Shown piece by piece: positions 7,659-16,535 of a DNA stretch of 64,000 bases. Numbering within the stretch: position 1 is the first letter of the stretch; the number at the start of each line of letters is the position of its first letter. Source of the DNA: Treponema denticola ATCC 35405 (GTDB lineage: Bacteria; Spirochaetota; Spirochaetia; Treponematales; Treponemataceae); the NCBI RefSeq assembly GCF_000008185.1, contig NC_002967.9, positions 1,674,001 to 1,738,000 on the forward strand, in the 5' to 3' direction. Below the pieces are notes generated by a model. That model was not told where the DNA came from and ran no database searches. It saw only the letters and a list, made by a program, of their open reading frames with translations. The translations under genes were made by a program, and so were the position numbers.

Positions 7659-8528
7659 CTATTTTATCAAGCCCCAGTTTTTGGCAGAATCATAAAGAGC
7701 TTGAGCCCTCTTGATAACCGGTAAGTCGACCATCTTTCCCTTAAAGCTGAATACGCCTAAGCCCTTTTGTTTGGCTTCTTCCGCAGCCTGTAAAATAGCC
7801 TCGGCTCTTTCAATTTCGGCACTTGAAGGAGAAAATATTTTATGAATCTCTTCGACCTGACGCGGATTGATAACCAAGCGGCCCGAAAATCCTATGCTCT
7901 TACTAAAGGCCGTATCGAGCCTTAGGCCCTCAAAGTCTTCTACATCCGTAAAGGGGGTATCAAGGGAGTCCAAACCATAGGCATGGGCGGCTGTCGTCAA
8001 ACTAAAGCGGGCGTATTCCAGTTCTTTTGAAAGACGGGTACGCTGAATCCCCATATCGACCGAATAATCTTCGCCGCCTAAAAGAAGGCCTTGAATCAGC
8101 GATGAGGCCTTGGCTATCGAATTTACATCCATAATTCCGCGGGCTGATTCTACCAGCATAAGAAAGCTGAAATTCTTAGTGATATTGTGAGCCTTTTTTA
8201 TCTCGTTTATTTTTTGCTCAACCGAGTGAACGGCATCGACCGAAGCCTTAGGAATTACGATTCCATCGGGAAGAACGGGGATAATTGCCTCCAAGTCCTT
8301 TTCCCAATAAGGGGAGTCGATGGGGTTTATTCTTACAGTTATTTCGGAATGGGTAAACTTTAAAAAGGAAAGAGCATTCCGCACCAGAGTACGGGCCGAG
8401 TCTTTTTCATCAAGGGAAACGGCATCTTCCAAATCGTAAATGATGGAATCCGCTCCCAAAATATCGGCCGATACCAACATTCCCGGATTATTACCGGGCA
8501 TAAAAAGCATACTTCTTCTATTTTTCAT
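7659..8528 (-). CDS. citE: Citrate lyase beta subunit (citryl-ACP lyase)
   Basis: CitE splits citryl-ACP into oxaloacetate and acetyl-ACP. The 289 residues form the HpcH/HpaI-type barrel: RRSMLFMPGNNPGM at the start, the DLEDAVSLDEKDSAR motif with the metal-site acidic residues, VRINPIDSPYW, and GLLLGGEDYSVDMG. The gene overlaps the end of citD by 11 bp, and a GAGG site inside citD precedes the ATG at 8528, so the two are translationally coupled. CitE homologues also exist as free-standing malyl/citramalyl-CoA lyases, but the context between citD and citF settles the role. Confidence 0.95.
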   Translation of the reverse strand: MKNRRSMLFMPGNNPGMLVSADILGADSIIYDLEDAVSLDEKDSARTLVRNALSFLKFTHSEITVRINPIDSPYWEKDLEAIIPVLPDGIVIPKASVDAVHSVEQKINEIKKAHNITKNFSFLMLVESARGIMDVNSIAKASSLIQGLLLGGEDYSVDMGIQRTRLSKELEYARFSLTTAAHAYGLDSLDTPFTDVEDFEGLRLDTAFSKSIGFSGRLVINPRQVEEIHKIFSPSSAEIERAEAILQAAEEAKQKGLGVFSFKGKMVDLPVIKRAQALYDSAKNWGLIK

Positions 8529-8781
8529 TTGCGCGCCTCAATGCTGTTTCTACACGGGCCTTGATTGTACAATCTAAGGCGCCCTTGTCTTCGATAAAGA
8601 GTTTGGCATTTTTTACTTCAAACTCATCCAATACTTCCTGCACCGTTTTTTTAATCTGTGCACCGAATTCGTTTAAAACAGAGCTTTTTAAGTCAAGTTC
8701 AAGTTTTTCGGAAGGAACAATACGGACAAGGCAATCATTTGATTGGAGTGTTCCGCAAACCGCTTCTCGTTTTATTTGCAT
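8518..8781 (-). CDS. citD: Citrate lyase gamma subunit (acyl carrier protein)
   Basis: CitD is the small acyl carrier that bears the phosphoribosyl-dephospho-CoA prosthetic group of citrate lyase. It has 87 residues, close to the usual 95-98. The attachment serine is Ser14 within GTLQSNDC, matching the family motif GT(L)xSxDC. The ATG at 8781 follows AAGGGG. It is the promoter-proximal gene of citDEF, with a promoter at 8812..8840 and a leader of about 25 nt. Confidence 0.93.
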   Translation of the reverse strand: MQIKREAVCGTLQSNDCLVRIVPSEKLELDLKSSVLNEFGAQIKKTVQEVLDEFEVKNAKLFIEDKGALDCTIKARVETALRRANEK

Positions 8782-8811
8782 AGATACCCCTTAAATTTTG
8801 ATATGATAAGT

Positions 8812-8840
8812 ATTATATCAATATAAAAAGAATAAGTCAA
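8812..8840 (-). promoter_or_regulatory. citDEF promoter
   Basis: TTGACT (8840..8835), 17-bp spacer, TATAAT (8817..8812) on the minus strand, directly upstream of citD. This is close to the sigma-70 consensus. Confidence 0.75.
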
Positions 8841-8874
8841 TCTTGGGGAAGGAAGACGGTTTTAATATAAAAAA

Positions 8875-9153
8875 TCAGCCGAACGCGTAAGAGCGTAAAA
8901 CAGCATTGATTTTTGTTTTATAGCCTTTACCTTGAGCTTTAAACCATTCCAATACATCAGCATCTATTTTAATACTAGTTTCACTTTTTTGATGTACTTC
9001 ATACCATGGCCTGAATTTAGCAAGCTCCTCTTTAGATTGTTTGGGGCAGTCATCAGTAGGTATAGACTTTGCCTTTCGGATAGTTTGTTTTTCTTCTTCG
9101 GTGAGCGGAGTTTTCTTTAAATCATCTAATGTCATAGTTACTATAGTATTCAT
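8875..9153 (-). CDS. brnA: BrnA-family antitoxin
   Basis: This is the antitoxin of a type II BrnT/BrnA pair. It has 92 residues. The C-terminal segment with IKIDADVLEWFKAQGKGY and INAVLRSYA is the BrnA signature, a ribbon-helix-helix DNA-binding domain. The ATG at 9153 is supported by an AGGAGG site. It overlaps the toxin gene brnT by 32 bp, the usual toxin-first order of brnTA operons. In this family the antitoxin, alone or with the toxin, binds the operon promoter; a perfect palindrome over the -10 box (9430..9445) fits that. Confidence 0.9.
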   Translation of the reverse strand: MNTIVTMTLDDLKKTPLTEEEKQTIRKAKSIPTDDCPKQSKEELAKFRPWYEVHQKSETSIKIDADVLEWFKAQGKGYKTKINAVLRSYAFG

Positions 9154-9409
9154 TTATTTCCTCCTGATTTGCTTTTCGTGCAGATATAATCCTAATTATA
9201 TCATTTTTTCTTTCAGTAAACACAACAAAAAGCACATCTTCAACAAGACCAATTGCATTCCAACGCTGTTCTTCAAGGGTTGAATGCTGCTCATCATATT
9301 TTTCTATACGCTTACTGTCAAGAAATACACGAGCAGCTATTTTGAATGAAATACCGTCATGCTTTTTTATGTTAGTTTCATTTTTGATCTCATCCCATTC
9401 AAAAATCAT
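9122..9409 (-). CDS. brnT: BrnT-family ribonuclease toxin
   Basis: BrnT toxins have a RelE-like fold and cleave RNA, halting growth. The 95-residue product starts FEWDEIKNETNIKKHDGISF, the typical BrnT N-terminus (F-x-WD-x-xK-x-xxN-xxKH), and continues with the RWNAIGLVEDVLFVVFTER core and IRIISARKA near the end, which carries the usual arginine. A GGGAG site precedes the ATG at 9409. It is the first gene of the pair, with a promoter at 9432..9460. The pair sits next to the citrate lyase operon, and no other mobile features are seen. Confidence 0.92.
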   Translation of the reverse strand: MIFEWDEIKNETNIKKHDGISFKIAARVFLDSKRIEKYDEQHSTLEEQRWNAIGLVEDVLFVVFTERKNDIIRIISARKANQEEINEYYSNYDIR

Positions 9410-9429
9410 CCCTAACTCCCTTATAATTT

Positions 9430-9445
9430 ATAGTATATATACTAT
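9430..9445. promoter_or_regulatory. Candidate BrnA operator
   Basis: ATAGTATATATACTAT is a perfect 16-bp palindrome that covers the -10 box of the brnTA promoter, 20 bp before the brnT start. This placement fits autorepression by BrnA; binding is inferred. Confidence 0.65.
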
Positions 9446-9460
9446 TGTACACATAGTCAA
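9432..9460 (-). promoter_or_regulatory. brnTA promoter
   Basis: TTGACT (9460..9455), 17-bp spacer, TATACT (9437..9432) on the minus strand, ahead of brnT. Confidence 0.75.
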
Positions 9461-9546
9461 GAATTATGAAGCTTTTCTAAGAAAAAAACGAAACACTATA
9501 ATTTCCTTATTTTAAAGGTCAAGAATCGAATTTAACTACAAGGAAG

Positions 9547-9578
9547 GCTAAGACCGCAATTTTTTATGCAGTCTTAGC
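9547..9578 (-). terminator. Hairpin downstream of the large lipoprotein gene
   Basis: Arms 9547..9557 and 9568..9578 pair over 11 bp with one G-U wobble. It lies 28 bp past the stop of the 812-residue lipoprotein. A 14-mer at 9586..9599 next to it recurs at 18840..18853. Confidence 0.5.
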
Positions 9579-9606
9579 TGAATTTACCTTTGCGGTTTAA
9601 TTTTAT

Positions 9607-12045
9607 TTACTCCCACTCAAAAACATTTGAGGGCTCATACTTTAACTCCCGTGAAAATTTTGCATTGGTATCTGTAGATGTAAGAGTCCAACTCCCGATA
9701 TCAAAACTCAAGACCTTGTTTTTATTTTGAGCTTCATTACCGGTGATGCTCTTATCCCCATAATAGCCGTCGGAGGCAATTATTAGTTTATTGGGAACCG
9801 TACCTATGAACCTGTATGGGGCGTAACCGTGTTGATGATCTTCATCTTGAGACTTCCATAAATCTTGATATCTTTGATTATCAAAATTTCCGTTAAGAGG
9901 AGATTGGGTCTTCCACAGTTCAGCTTCTATTTTTACTGTGTTGGTACTTAAATTATTCATTTGGCCTTTTTGTCTTGCAATTAAAAAAAATAAGATACCA
10001 TTTACTACCTTCATTGCAAAAATATTTTCATCTTTATAGTTATCTCCTGAAGAATAAGACTGTGCAGAGTTATGAAAATACCAATCACCATGATTTGTGC
10101 CGTTATTTTTATATTTTAATATGTTGATTTTATATCTGAGTGGTGAATCCGTATAATCTTGTTTTACAGCAACAAACGCTCCCTCCTTGTTAGCCGCCAT
10201 AGCAGTTATTTTAAATTTATTACCGATTTGAACATTCTTATTTTCCATAACTGTGTTAAAATTTGCCTTATTCCATCTACTAATTCTCATAGGAGTATTT
10301 GTTCCATCTTTATAACCATAATACAAATACCCGTTTGTACTATCTGAAACATCAACAGCAATAGCTATGGGCGGGTTTGAAGAATTAAGATAAGTTGAGC
10401 CGCTTCCTTTTAAAGCTTGTTCTTTAACGTTCTCTGTATTATAACTGCCGTCATAATTTTTTTCATACCTTCTTACACAATAAAGATTACTTGTATTGTT
10501 CCAAACTACATAGAGGTTCCCTTCTTGGTCATAGCAAAAAACATCTGTCGGATTCTCAATATTAACACTGATATTAGAACCTGCAATAAAAGCCGTCGTA
10601 GGCAAACCGGTATACCCGCCCTCATCAACCTGATAATACACCATACCTAAATTCGAATTAGTATTCTTCTGCCACAATAAGACCTTGCCCGTACCGGGAG
10701 GAGGCGTGGCGCTTTCTTCGTATTCCTTAAACCATTTATTTTCGGTTGCGTAAGAATAAAGGCTCTTGGTTGAGGTATTAAACGAGAATACTCGGTTTAC
10801 GTTTTTGTCGATTCTTACACTGCCGTCTACCTTTTTAAACGTACAGCCGTCATCGGCAATCGAGATGCTTTGCTCATCATAGCCGATAAAACAAGCAGGG
10901 CCGTAAAAGTTAGCTTCACCGGCAGTAACTATGCCGTCCTCAGCCGTTACCGTATCATTAAACCCGTATTTTTGAGGATGATTTGTTATTCCGGAAGAAT
11001 TGTATGTATATTCAATCATACCGCCTAAGGAGTAATAATGAGCCGGAGGAGTTCCCGAAGGCAGACTATTTTTTGCAAAGAGGATATATATTTTATCTTT
11101 TTTTACAAGGATATCCTTAAAATCTACATTAATTGGTGTTCCTGGTGTTACTGATCCCGATATGGTTATTTGTCCTGTTGATACGGATACGGTGCTGCCG
11201 GCCTCAGTGAGTGTAAGCCCGCTTCCTTCTTCCGTAATAGTGAACATTTTTAAATCGGTACTAGCAGGACTCTCTAATGCAAATAGGTTATTATTATAAA
11301 CTGCAATGGGGCCGGCAGGGATCGTGGAAGTTCCGGCAATTACAGAACCGTCGTCTTTTATAAGATAAAGATTTGAATTTGCAGCAGCATACACCTTTCC
11401 GGTTATGGGATCGGAAGCTAGTTTTACACTTGGAGCACCGGTAATCGTAGATGGGAGGGAACCGGCAAAATTATTCTGTGTTCCGTCGCTTTCATAGCGG
11501 CTCAGCCTCCAACCGGAGCTTTCTTTATAGGCAATGTATAGGCGGCCTCGGCTGTCTCTGGTAAAAACAGGCAGTGGATTTGAGCTAATATCAATTGTTT
11601 TTCCGGCTATATTAAATTCATATGTATTTGCCGCAGCCTTCGTCGAAAAGCCCACGTTTGCCAATGAAGAGGCGTTTTTGTTTAAAAGAAGCTGTATATC
11701 GTTATTACCTTCTTTTACGGTGTGGCTATTGTGAGCCGACCAAGAAGAAGACGGGCCGTTTAATTTTACGGTTATTTCTAACCTTGATCCTACAGGAAAA
11801 TCGGCTTGAAAAAACTTAGGTTCGGAGGCAAGAATTTTTTTATAAATGGAGCTGTTCCCATCCGTTACAATATCTATTTCAAGTTCCGAGTCTGCAAGAT
11901 CTGGAAGTCCCGTCGAAGAATTTATTGAGCGGGCTTTACCGCCTTCCAAATCGATTGTAATGGTTCCGTATTCTTCTTGAAAAAATAAAGAACAAGAAGA
12001 AAGTATTAAAACAAGTGATAAAGCAAAAAATAATATCCTTTTCAT
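9607..12045 (-). CDS. Large treponemal lipoprotein, beta-propeller-like
   Basis: The start at 12045 is chosen over the one at 12060 because it gives a clean lipoprotein signal (MKRILFFALSLVLILSSCS) behind an AGAGG site. The acylated cysteine would be residue 18. The mature protein of nearly 800 residues has no membrane segment and shows repeated short blades such as RLYIAYKES, KVYAAANSNLYLI, NLYVVWNNTSNLY and YLYYGYKDG, with serine-, threonine- and asparagine-rich linkers. This suggests a beta-propeller-type extracytoplasmic protein anchored to a membrane. The early stretch (about residues 25-110) reads like a domain with IDIVTDGNSS and VKLNGPSSSW. It appears to be monocistronic; the function is unknown. 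Confidence 0.75.
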   Translation of the reverse strand: MKRILFFALSLVLILSSCSLFFQEEYGTITIDLEGGKARSINSSTGLPDLADSELEIDIVTDGNSSIYKKILASEPKFFQADFPVGSRLEITVKLNGPSSSWSAHNSHTVKEGNNDIQLLLNKNASSLANVGFSTKAAANTYEFNIAGKTIDISSNPLPVFTRDSRGRLYIAYKESSGWRLSRYESDGTQNNFAGSLPSTITGAPSVKLASDPITGKVYAAANSNLYLIKDDGSVIAGTSTIPAGPIAVYNNNLFALESPASTDLKMFTITEEGSGLTLTEAGSTVSVSTGQITISGSVTPGTPINVDFKDILVKKDKIYILFAKNSLPSGTPPAHYYSLGGMIEYTYNSSGITNHPQKYGFNDTVTAEDGIVTAGEANFYGPACFIGYDEQSISIADDGCTFKKVDGSVRIDKNVNRVFSFNTSTKSLYSYATENKWFKEYEESATPPPGTGKVLLWQKNTNSNLGMVYYQVDEGGYTGLPTTAFIAGSNISVNIENPTDVFCYDQEGNLYVVWNNTSNLYCVRRYEKNYDGSYNTENVKEQALKGSGSTYLNSSNPPIAIAVDVSDSTNGYLYYGYKDGTNTPMRISRWNKANFNTVMENKNVQIGNKFKITAMAANKEGAFVAVKQDYTDSPLRYKINILKYKNNGTNHGDWYFHNSAQSYSSGDNYKDENIFAMKVVNGILFFLIARQKGQMNNLSTNTVKIEAELWKTQSPLNGNFDNQRYQDLWKSQDEDHQHGYAPYRFIGTVPNKLIIASDGYYGDKSITGNEAQNKNKVLSFDIGSWTLTSTDTNAKFSRELKYEPSNVFEWE

Positions 12046-12131
12046 AAAAACCTCTAACATTGATATTTTTTATCTATAATTTTAAATACACCGATCCCAT
12101 AATAACACAAAAATATAAAAATAACAATATA

Positions 12132-12168
12132 GCCGCATTTAATGCCGCATTTAATGCTTGCATTTAAA
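12132..12168. repeat. Triple 12-bp tandem repeat ahead of polA
   Basis: Two exact copies of GCCGCATTTAAT (12132..12143, 12144..12155) are followed by a diverged third copy (12156..12168) that supplies the -35 box of the polA promoter. Confidence 0.7.
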
Positions 12169-12187
12169 GCCTCTTACATAGTATAAT
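12158..12187 (+). promoter_or_regulatory. polA operon promoter
   Basis: TTGCAT (12158..12163), 18-bp spacer, TATAAT (12182..12187), followed by a leader with GGAGG before the polA start. Confidence 0.65.
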
Positions 12188-12211
12188 CCTTTCCCGAACG
12201 GAGGTCATTTT

Positions 12212-15022
12212 ATGAAAGATACAATCTATGTTTTGGATGCCTACGGGCTTATTTACCGCTCTTATTTTGCCTTTATTTCAAGACCTCTTACAAACTCTAA
12301 GGGCGAAAATGTTTCGGCTATCTTCGGCTTTTTTAAAAGCCTTCATTCCATATTTACCGAATATAATCCTAAGCTCTTTGTTACTGCCCTCGATTCCCTT
12401 ACACCTACTTTTAGGCATGAGATGTACAAAGAATACAAGGCTACAAGGGATAAAACGCCCGATGACCTCCATGCGCAAATCGACAAAATAGAAGAAATTT
12501 TAAAAACATTTAAATTGCCTACAGTCCGCTGTAACGGCTTTGAGGCCGATGATGTAATAGCTTCCATAGCCGCCCTTGCAGAAAAGGAAGGCAGGGAATG
12601 TGTGGTTATTTCGGGCGACAAGGATTTAATGCAGCTTGTTTCAAAAACCACGACAATGCTTAAACCGGGGAAGATTAAGGCTTGGGAGGGCTTCGATGCC
12701 GAAAATGTAAAAGAAGAATGGGGCGTTTATCCCGACGGAATGTTAGATCTTCTTTCCCTCATAGGCGACAGTGCCGACAATGTTCCCGGCATAAAGGGGG
12801 TCGGCCCGAAAACAGCCGTAAAACTCCTTGAAGAGTATAAAAGCCTCGACGGCATCTACGCAAATACAGGAAACTTAAAGGGGGCTTTAAAAACAAAAAT
12901 AGAAGAAGGAAAGGAATCGGCTTATTTTTCTAAAGAGCTTATAAGGCTCCGCTTCGATGTTCCTGTCGAAAAAGACTTAAACGCCTACTCTACTTCGCAA
13001 ATGGACTATGAGGCGGCTGCCCGTCTTTTTATAAGCGAAGAGCTTCCCAATATTGCAAAACTATATTCCGAAAAAATAATTGCCGAAAAAAATGCTCCAT
13101 CTTCAAAAGAAAACTTAAAACAAGAGACCGGTCTTTTTGAAAATTCGGAACAAACTTCTCCCGAAATGCTCCCGCAAGAATTAGGAACAGGAGAAGAAAT
13201 CTCCCTTCCTCAAAATAAAGGTGATTACAAACTTGTAGACGAAGCGGAAGAACTTTTTAAAATAGTAGACGAAGCCTTAAAACAGGGCCTTGCATCATAC
13301 GACTGTGAAACCACAAGTGAAGATCCCCTAAATGCAGAAGTCTGCGGCTTCTCCCTTGCCCTAAAAGAAGGAGAGGCCTATTATTTCCCCTTAAAGGCAC
13401 CCTGTCCCGAACTTGGAGAGGAAGCTCCAAAACTCATAGCCTTTAAGGATGCTAAAAAGGCCGTAACAAAGCTCTTTGACTCAAAGATGACCCTCATAAT
13501 GCATAACGGCAAATTCGATATTCAGGCAGCCCTTTCATCAAAACTTGCGAGCGGCATTTCGGCAAATCTTTTTGACACGATGATAGCCGCATGGCTTTTA
13601 GACCCTGCCCGCTCTTCTTACGGAATGGATAAACTTGCAGAAAGTATTTTAGGCGTAAAAACCATAAGGTTTAAAGACCTTGTAAAGCAGGGACAAAACT
13701 TTTCGGATATTCCATTAAAAGAAGCCTGTCCCTATGCTGCAGAAGATGCCGACATAACATTCCGCTTTTATAAAAAATTCTTACCCCTCTTAAAAAAGAA
13801 TAATTTGGAAAAACTTTTCTTTGACCTTGAAATGCCCATCACAAAACTTTTAACCGAGATGGAAATAAAGGGTATCTTTTTAAAGGGAGAAGAACTTACG
13901 GCCTACTCAAAAGAATTGGGAAAAGAACTTGAAGATTGCGAAAAGGATATTTACCGCCTCGTGGGCCATGAGTTTAATATAGCCTCCCCTAAACAGCTTC
14001 AAGAAGTTTTATTTGAAGAAAGAAAACTTACCCCCGGCAAAAAAACTAAGACGGGGTATTCTACGGATACTTCGGTCCTTGAAAACCTTGCTTCGGAAGA
14101 TCCCGTACCTGCAAAAATCTTGGATTACAGGGCTCTTGCAAAGTTAAAATCCACATACACCGATACCCTTCCCAAGATGACGGACAAAAACGGAAGAATC
14201 CATACAAGTTTTATTCAAACGGGAACAGCCACAGGCCGTCTTTCAAGCCGAGACCCCAATTTACAAAATATCCCCATACGCGGAAACGAGGGGCGGAAGA
14301 TAAGGGAAGCCTTTCAGGCGGAAAAGGGGCGGGTTCTTATTTCTGCAGATTATTCGCAGATTGAGCTTGTAATCCTTGCTCATCTTTCAAAAGATCAAAA
14401 CCTAGTAGAAGCCTTTAATACGGGAATAGACGTTCACGCCAAGACTGCAAGCCTAATCTTTGCCGTAGACATAAAAGATGTAAGTCAGGATATGAGACGC
14501 ATAGCAAAGACCATAAACTTCGGCGTAATGTACGGCATGAGCGCCTTCCGCCTTGCTTCTTCTTTAAGAATTCCTCGAAAAAGAGCTGATGAGTTTATAA
14601 AGGCTTATTTTGCCACATACTCGGGCGTATCCGGCTTTATGGCAAATGTTTGTCAAGAAGCCGAACAAAGAGGCTATGTAGAAACCTTAATGGGAAGAAG
14701 GCGTTATCTTCCGGCTATAAACAGTAAAAACAAGGTAGAAAAGGCGGGGGCCGAACGCATTGCGGTAAACACCCCGATTCAGGGCACGGCCGCCGATATA
14801 GTAAAACTTGCAATGCTTGAAGTCGATAAAGCCTTAAAAAAACAAAAACTTGATGCTTCCATACTTTTGCAGGTTCATGATGAGCTTATAATAGAGGCAG
14901 CCGAATCTGAAAGAGAAAAAGTCATGTCCCTCGTAAAAGAAAAAATGGAAGGCGTAATCAAACTTTCGGTACCCTTAAGGGTAAGTATTGAATCGGGAAT
15001 GAGCTGGGGAGAGTTCCACTAA
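12212..15022 (+). CDS. polA: DNA polymerase I
   Basis: This enzyme repairs DNA and removes Okazaki primers. The 936 residues show three domains. The 5'-3' flap nuclease (about 1-290) has FEADDVIAS and GDSADNVPGIKGVG. The 3'-5' exonuclease (about 340-520) keeps its catalytic motifs: DCE at 364-366, HNGKFD and YAAEDAD, so proofreading should be intact. The polymerase domain (about 560-936) has motif A DYSQIEL at about 713, the O-helix RRIAKTINFGVMYG, and motif C HDE at 889-891. The ATG follows GGAGG. The stop overlaps the next gene's start (TAATG), so polA leads a compact operon with coaE, a SPOR gene, aroDE and rpiA. Confidence 0.97.
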   Translation: MKDTIYVLDAYGLIYRSYFAFISRPLTNSKGENVSAIFGFFKSLHSIFTEYNPKLFVTALDSLTPTFRHEMYKEYKATRDKTPDDLHAQIDKIEEILKTFKLPTVRCNGFEADDVIASIAALAEKEGRECVVISGDKDLMQLVSKTTTMLKPGKIKAWEGFDAENVKEEWGVYPDGMLDLLSLIGDSADNVPGIKGVGPKTAVKLLEEYKSLDGIYANTGNLKGALKTKIEEGKESAYFSKELIRLRFDVPVEKDLNAYSTSQMDYEAAARLFISEELPNIAKLYSEKIIAEKNAPSSKENLKQETGLFENSEQTSPEMLPQELGTGEEISLPQNKGDYKLVDEAEELFKIVDEALKQGLASYDCETTSEDPLNAEVCGFSLALKEGEAYYFPLKAPCPELGEEAPKLIAFKDAKKAVTKLFDSKMTLIMHNGKFDIQAALSSKLASGISANLFDTMIAAWLLDPARSSYGMDKLAESILGVKTIRFKDLVKQGQNFSDIPLKEACPYAAEDADITFRFYKKFLPLLKKNNLEKLFFDLEMPITKLLTEMEIKGIFLKGEELTAYSKELGKELEDCEKDIYRLVGHEFNIASPKQLQEVLFEERKLTPGKKTKTGYSTDTSVLENLASEDPVPAKILDYRALAKLKSTYTDTLPKMTDKNGRIHTSFIQTGTATGRLSSRDPNLQNIPIRGNEGRKIREAFQAEKGRVLISADYSQIELVILAHLSKDQNLVEAFNTGIDVHAKTASLIFAVDIKDVSQDMRRIAKTINFGVMYGMSAFRLASSLRIPRKRADEFIKAYFATYSGVSGFMANVCQEAEQRGYVETLMGRRRYLPAINSKNKVEKAGAERIAVNTPIQGTAADIVKLAMLEVDKALKKQKLDASILLQVHDELIIEAAESEREKVMSLVKEKMEGVIKLSVPLRVSIESGMSWGEFH

Positions 15023-15693
15023 TGGATAGTGTTCTAAACGGCAGACAAAGCCGGCAAAGCCTCGATGCGCCCTCAGAACCGATTTTAATAGGGCTTTCAG
15101 GGCCTTCTTGTTCGGGTAAAAACACGGCAAGTACTATTTTACAAGACTACGGGTTTTATTGTATTGATGCCGATGCCGTTTCAAGAAAAGTTTTTACAGA
15201 ACATGAAAAAGAAATTTTAAATCTCTTTCAAGCCGAGGCTGAAAAACGAGGCATAAATTTAAAAAATGAAAATGGCATCGACAAAAAAGCATTTGCCCTC
15301 TTGGTCTTTTCGGATGAAGAACTTTTAAAAAAACATGAAGCCTTTATTCTCCCCATAATCGAAGAAAAAATATGGGAGGAAATTAAAAGGGCATTTACCG
15401 AAAAACCTGAGCGCCCCATTCTTTTAAATGCCCCTACCCTTCACAAGACGAGCTTTATAAAAAAATGCCTCTTTATATTGTACATAGATGCACCTTTTAT
15501 TTTAAGGCTTATAAGGGCAAAAAAAAGAGACAGGCTGCCTTTAAAAAATATTTGGTTAAGATTTTCAAAACAAAAGAAATTCTTTTCTCAATACTTTTTT
15601 TTAAATGCCGATACAATAGTAGTAAAGAACTTTTGGTCTTCTGCAAGTTTAAAAAGAAAACTATTGCAGGAAGTTAAAAAAAGAGGTTTTTGA
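15022..15693 (+). CDS. coaE: Dephospho-CoA kinase
   Basis: CoaE phosphorylates dephospho-CoA in the last step of coenzyme A synthesis. The 223-residue product has the P-loop GPSCSGKNT, an uncommon variant of the family's G-x-IGSGKS, then DADAVSRKVF, which matches the CoaE DAD-xx-R motif. LRLIRAKKRDRLPL and LNADTIVV correspond to the lid and nucleotide-binding regions. A 20-residue N-terminal extension precedes the P-loop. The start overlaps the polA stop by one base, which implies translational coupling. The divergence makes this call slightly less secure than the neighbouring ones, but polA-coaE adjacency is common in bacteria. Confidence 0.88.
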   Translation: MDSVLNGRQSRQSLDAPSEPILIGLSGPSCSGKNTASTILQDYGFYCIDADAVSRKVFTEHEKEILNLFQAEAEKRGINLKNENGIDKKAFALLVFSDEELLKKHEAFILPIIEEKIWEEIKRAFTEKPERPILLNAPTLHKTSFIKKCLFILYIDAPFILRLIRAKKRDRLPLKNIWLRFSKQKKFFSQYFFLNADTIVVKNFWSSASLKRKLLQEVKKRGF

Positions 15694-15702
15694 GGTCGAT
15701 TT

Positions 15703-16533
15703 ATGGAACAGAAAAAAATTTTATGGATAGTACTTTTTATTTCGTTGTTTGCTCTGATTATCTTCGGTGTCGGTTTATACCTGTATGCCCCATTCCGTAA
15801 TAAAAGCACTATGACTGCAGCACAAATATCCGATTTAGGCAGAATAGAAGCAGATAAAACGGATACAAGCGTTGATCCTCTTCAATGGACTCGAAATCCC
15901 GAATCAATTCCTCCGCTTGAGCCGGATTCTACGACACTTGTAAATATTGCCAACAATATAACCGTTGTAAACGGTGAAGGCCAAACAGGAACAACAGAAA
16001 CCTCTATCAACGTAAGCGATTTAACTAATACTCAAAAGGACGAAAAAACTGCAAGTTTACCGGAAAATCTTGCTGCAAATTTAAACACAAACCAAGAAGG
16101 CAATAAAAAAAATTCCGATACCGAAACACAAACTACTCCTGCAAAAGAAGCTAATCAAAATACAGGCGTAGCTTCGGTAAAAGGCGTAACCTCAAATACG
16201 GTTCAAAAACCTAAAACCGAAAAGAAGACTCCTCAAAAAACGGAAAAGCCTGCTGTCAAAACAAGCCCTGCTCAAAAAACGGTTTCCACACTGTACTGGG
16301 TTCAAACAGCTTCTTTGACAAGCCGCTTAAATGCAGAAGCAGCAAGAGATACCCTCACCTCAAAACACATGAAGGCGGAAATCTTTACCAAAGAGACGGC
16401 AACAGGGCTTACACACCGAGTCAGAGTCGGACCGTTTAAAAACAAAACCGAGGCCGAATATTGGCTTAAAAAAATAAAAGAAATTAAGGGTTTTGAAGGA
16501 AGTTATGTAACCCAAGACCGAAAAAAAAGCTGA
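15703..16533 (+). CDS. SPOR-domain membrane protein
   Basis: The 276-residue protein has a short cytoplasmic start, one transmembrane helix (about residues 7-29), a long low-complexity linker rich in T, N, Q, K and E, and a C-terminal SPOR domain (about 198-272, beginning LYWVQTASLTS and including HRVRVGPFKNKTEAEYWL). SPOR domains bind denuded septal peptidoglycan, so a role in cell division or envelope remodelling is likely. A GAGGT site precedes the ATG. It lies 9 bp after coaE and 2 bp before aroDE, within the polA operon. Confidence 0.85.
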   Translation: MEQKKILWIVLFISLFALIIFGVGLYLYAPFRNKSTMTAAQISDLGRIEADKTDTSVDPLQWTRNPESIPPLEPDSTTLVNIANNITVVNGEGQTGTTETSINVSDLTNTQKDEKTASLPENLAANLNTNQEGNKKNSDTETQTTPAKEANQNTGVASVKGVTSNTVQKPKTEKKTPQKTEKPAVKTSPAQKTVSTLYWVQTASLTSRLNAEAARDTLTSKHMKAEIFTKETATGLTHRVRVGPFKNKTEAEYWLKKIKEIKGFEGSYVTQDRKKS

Positions 16534-16535
16534 TT

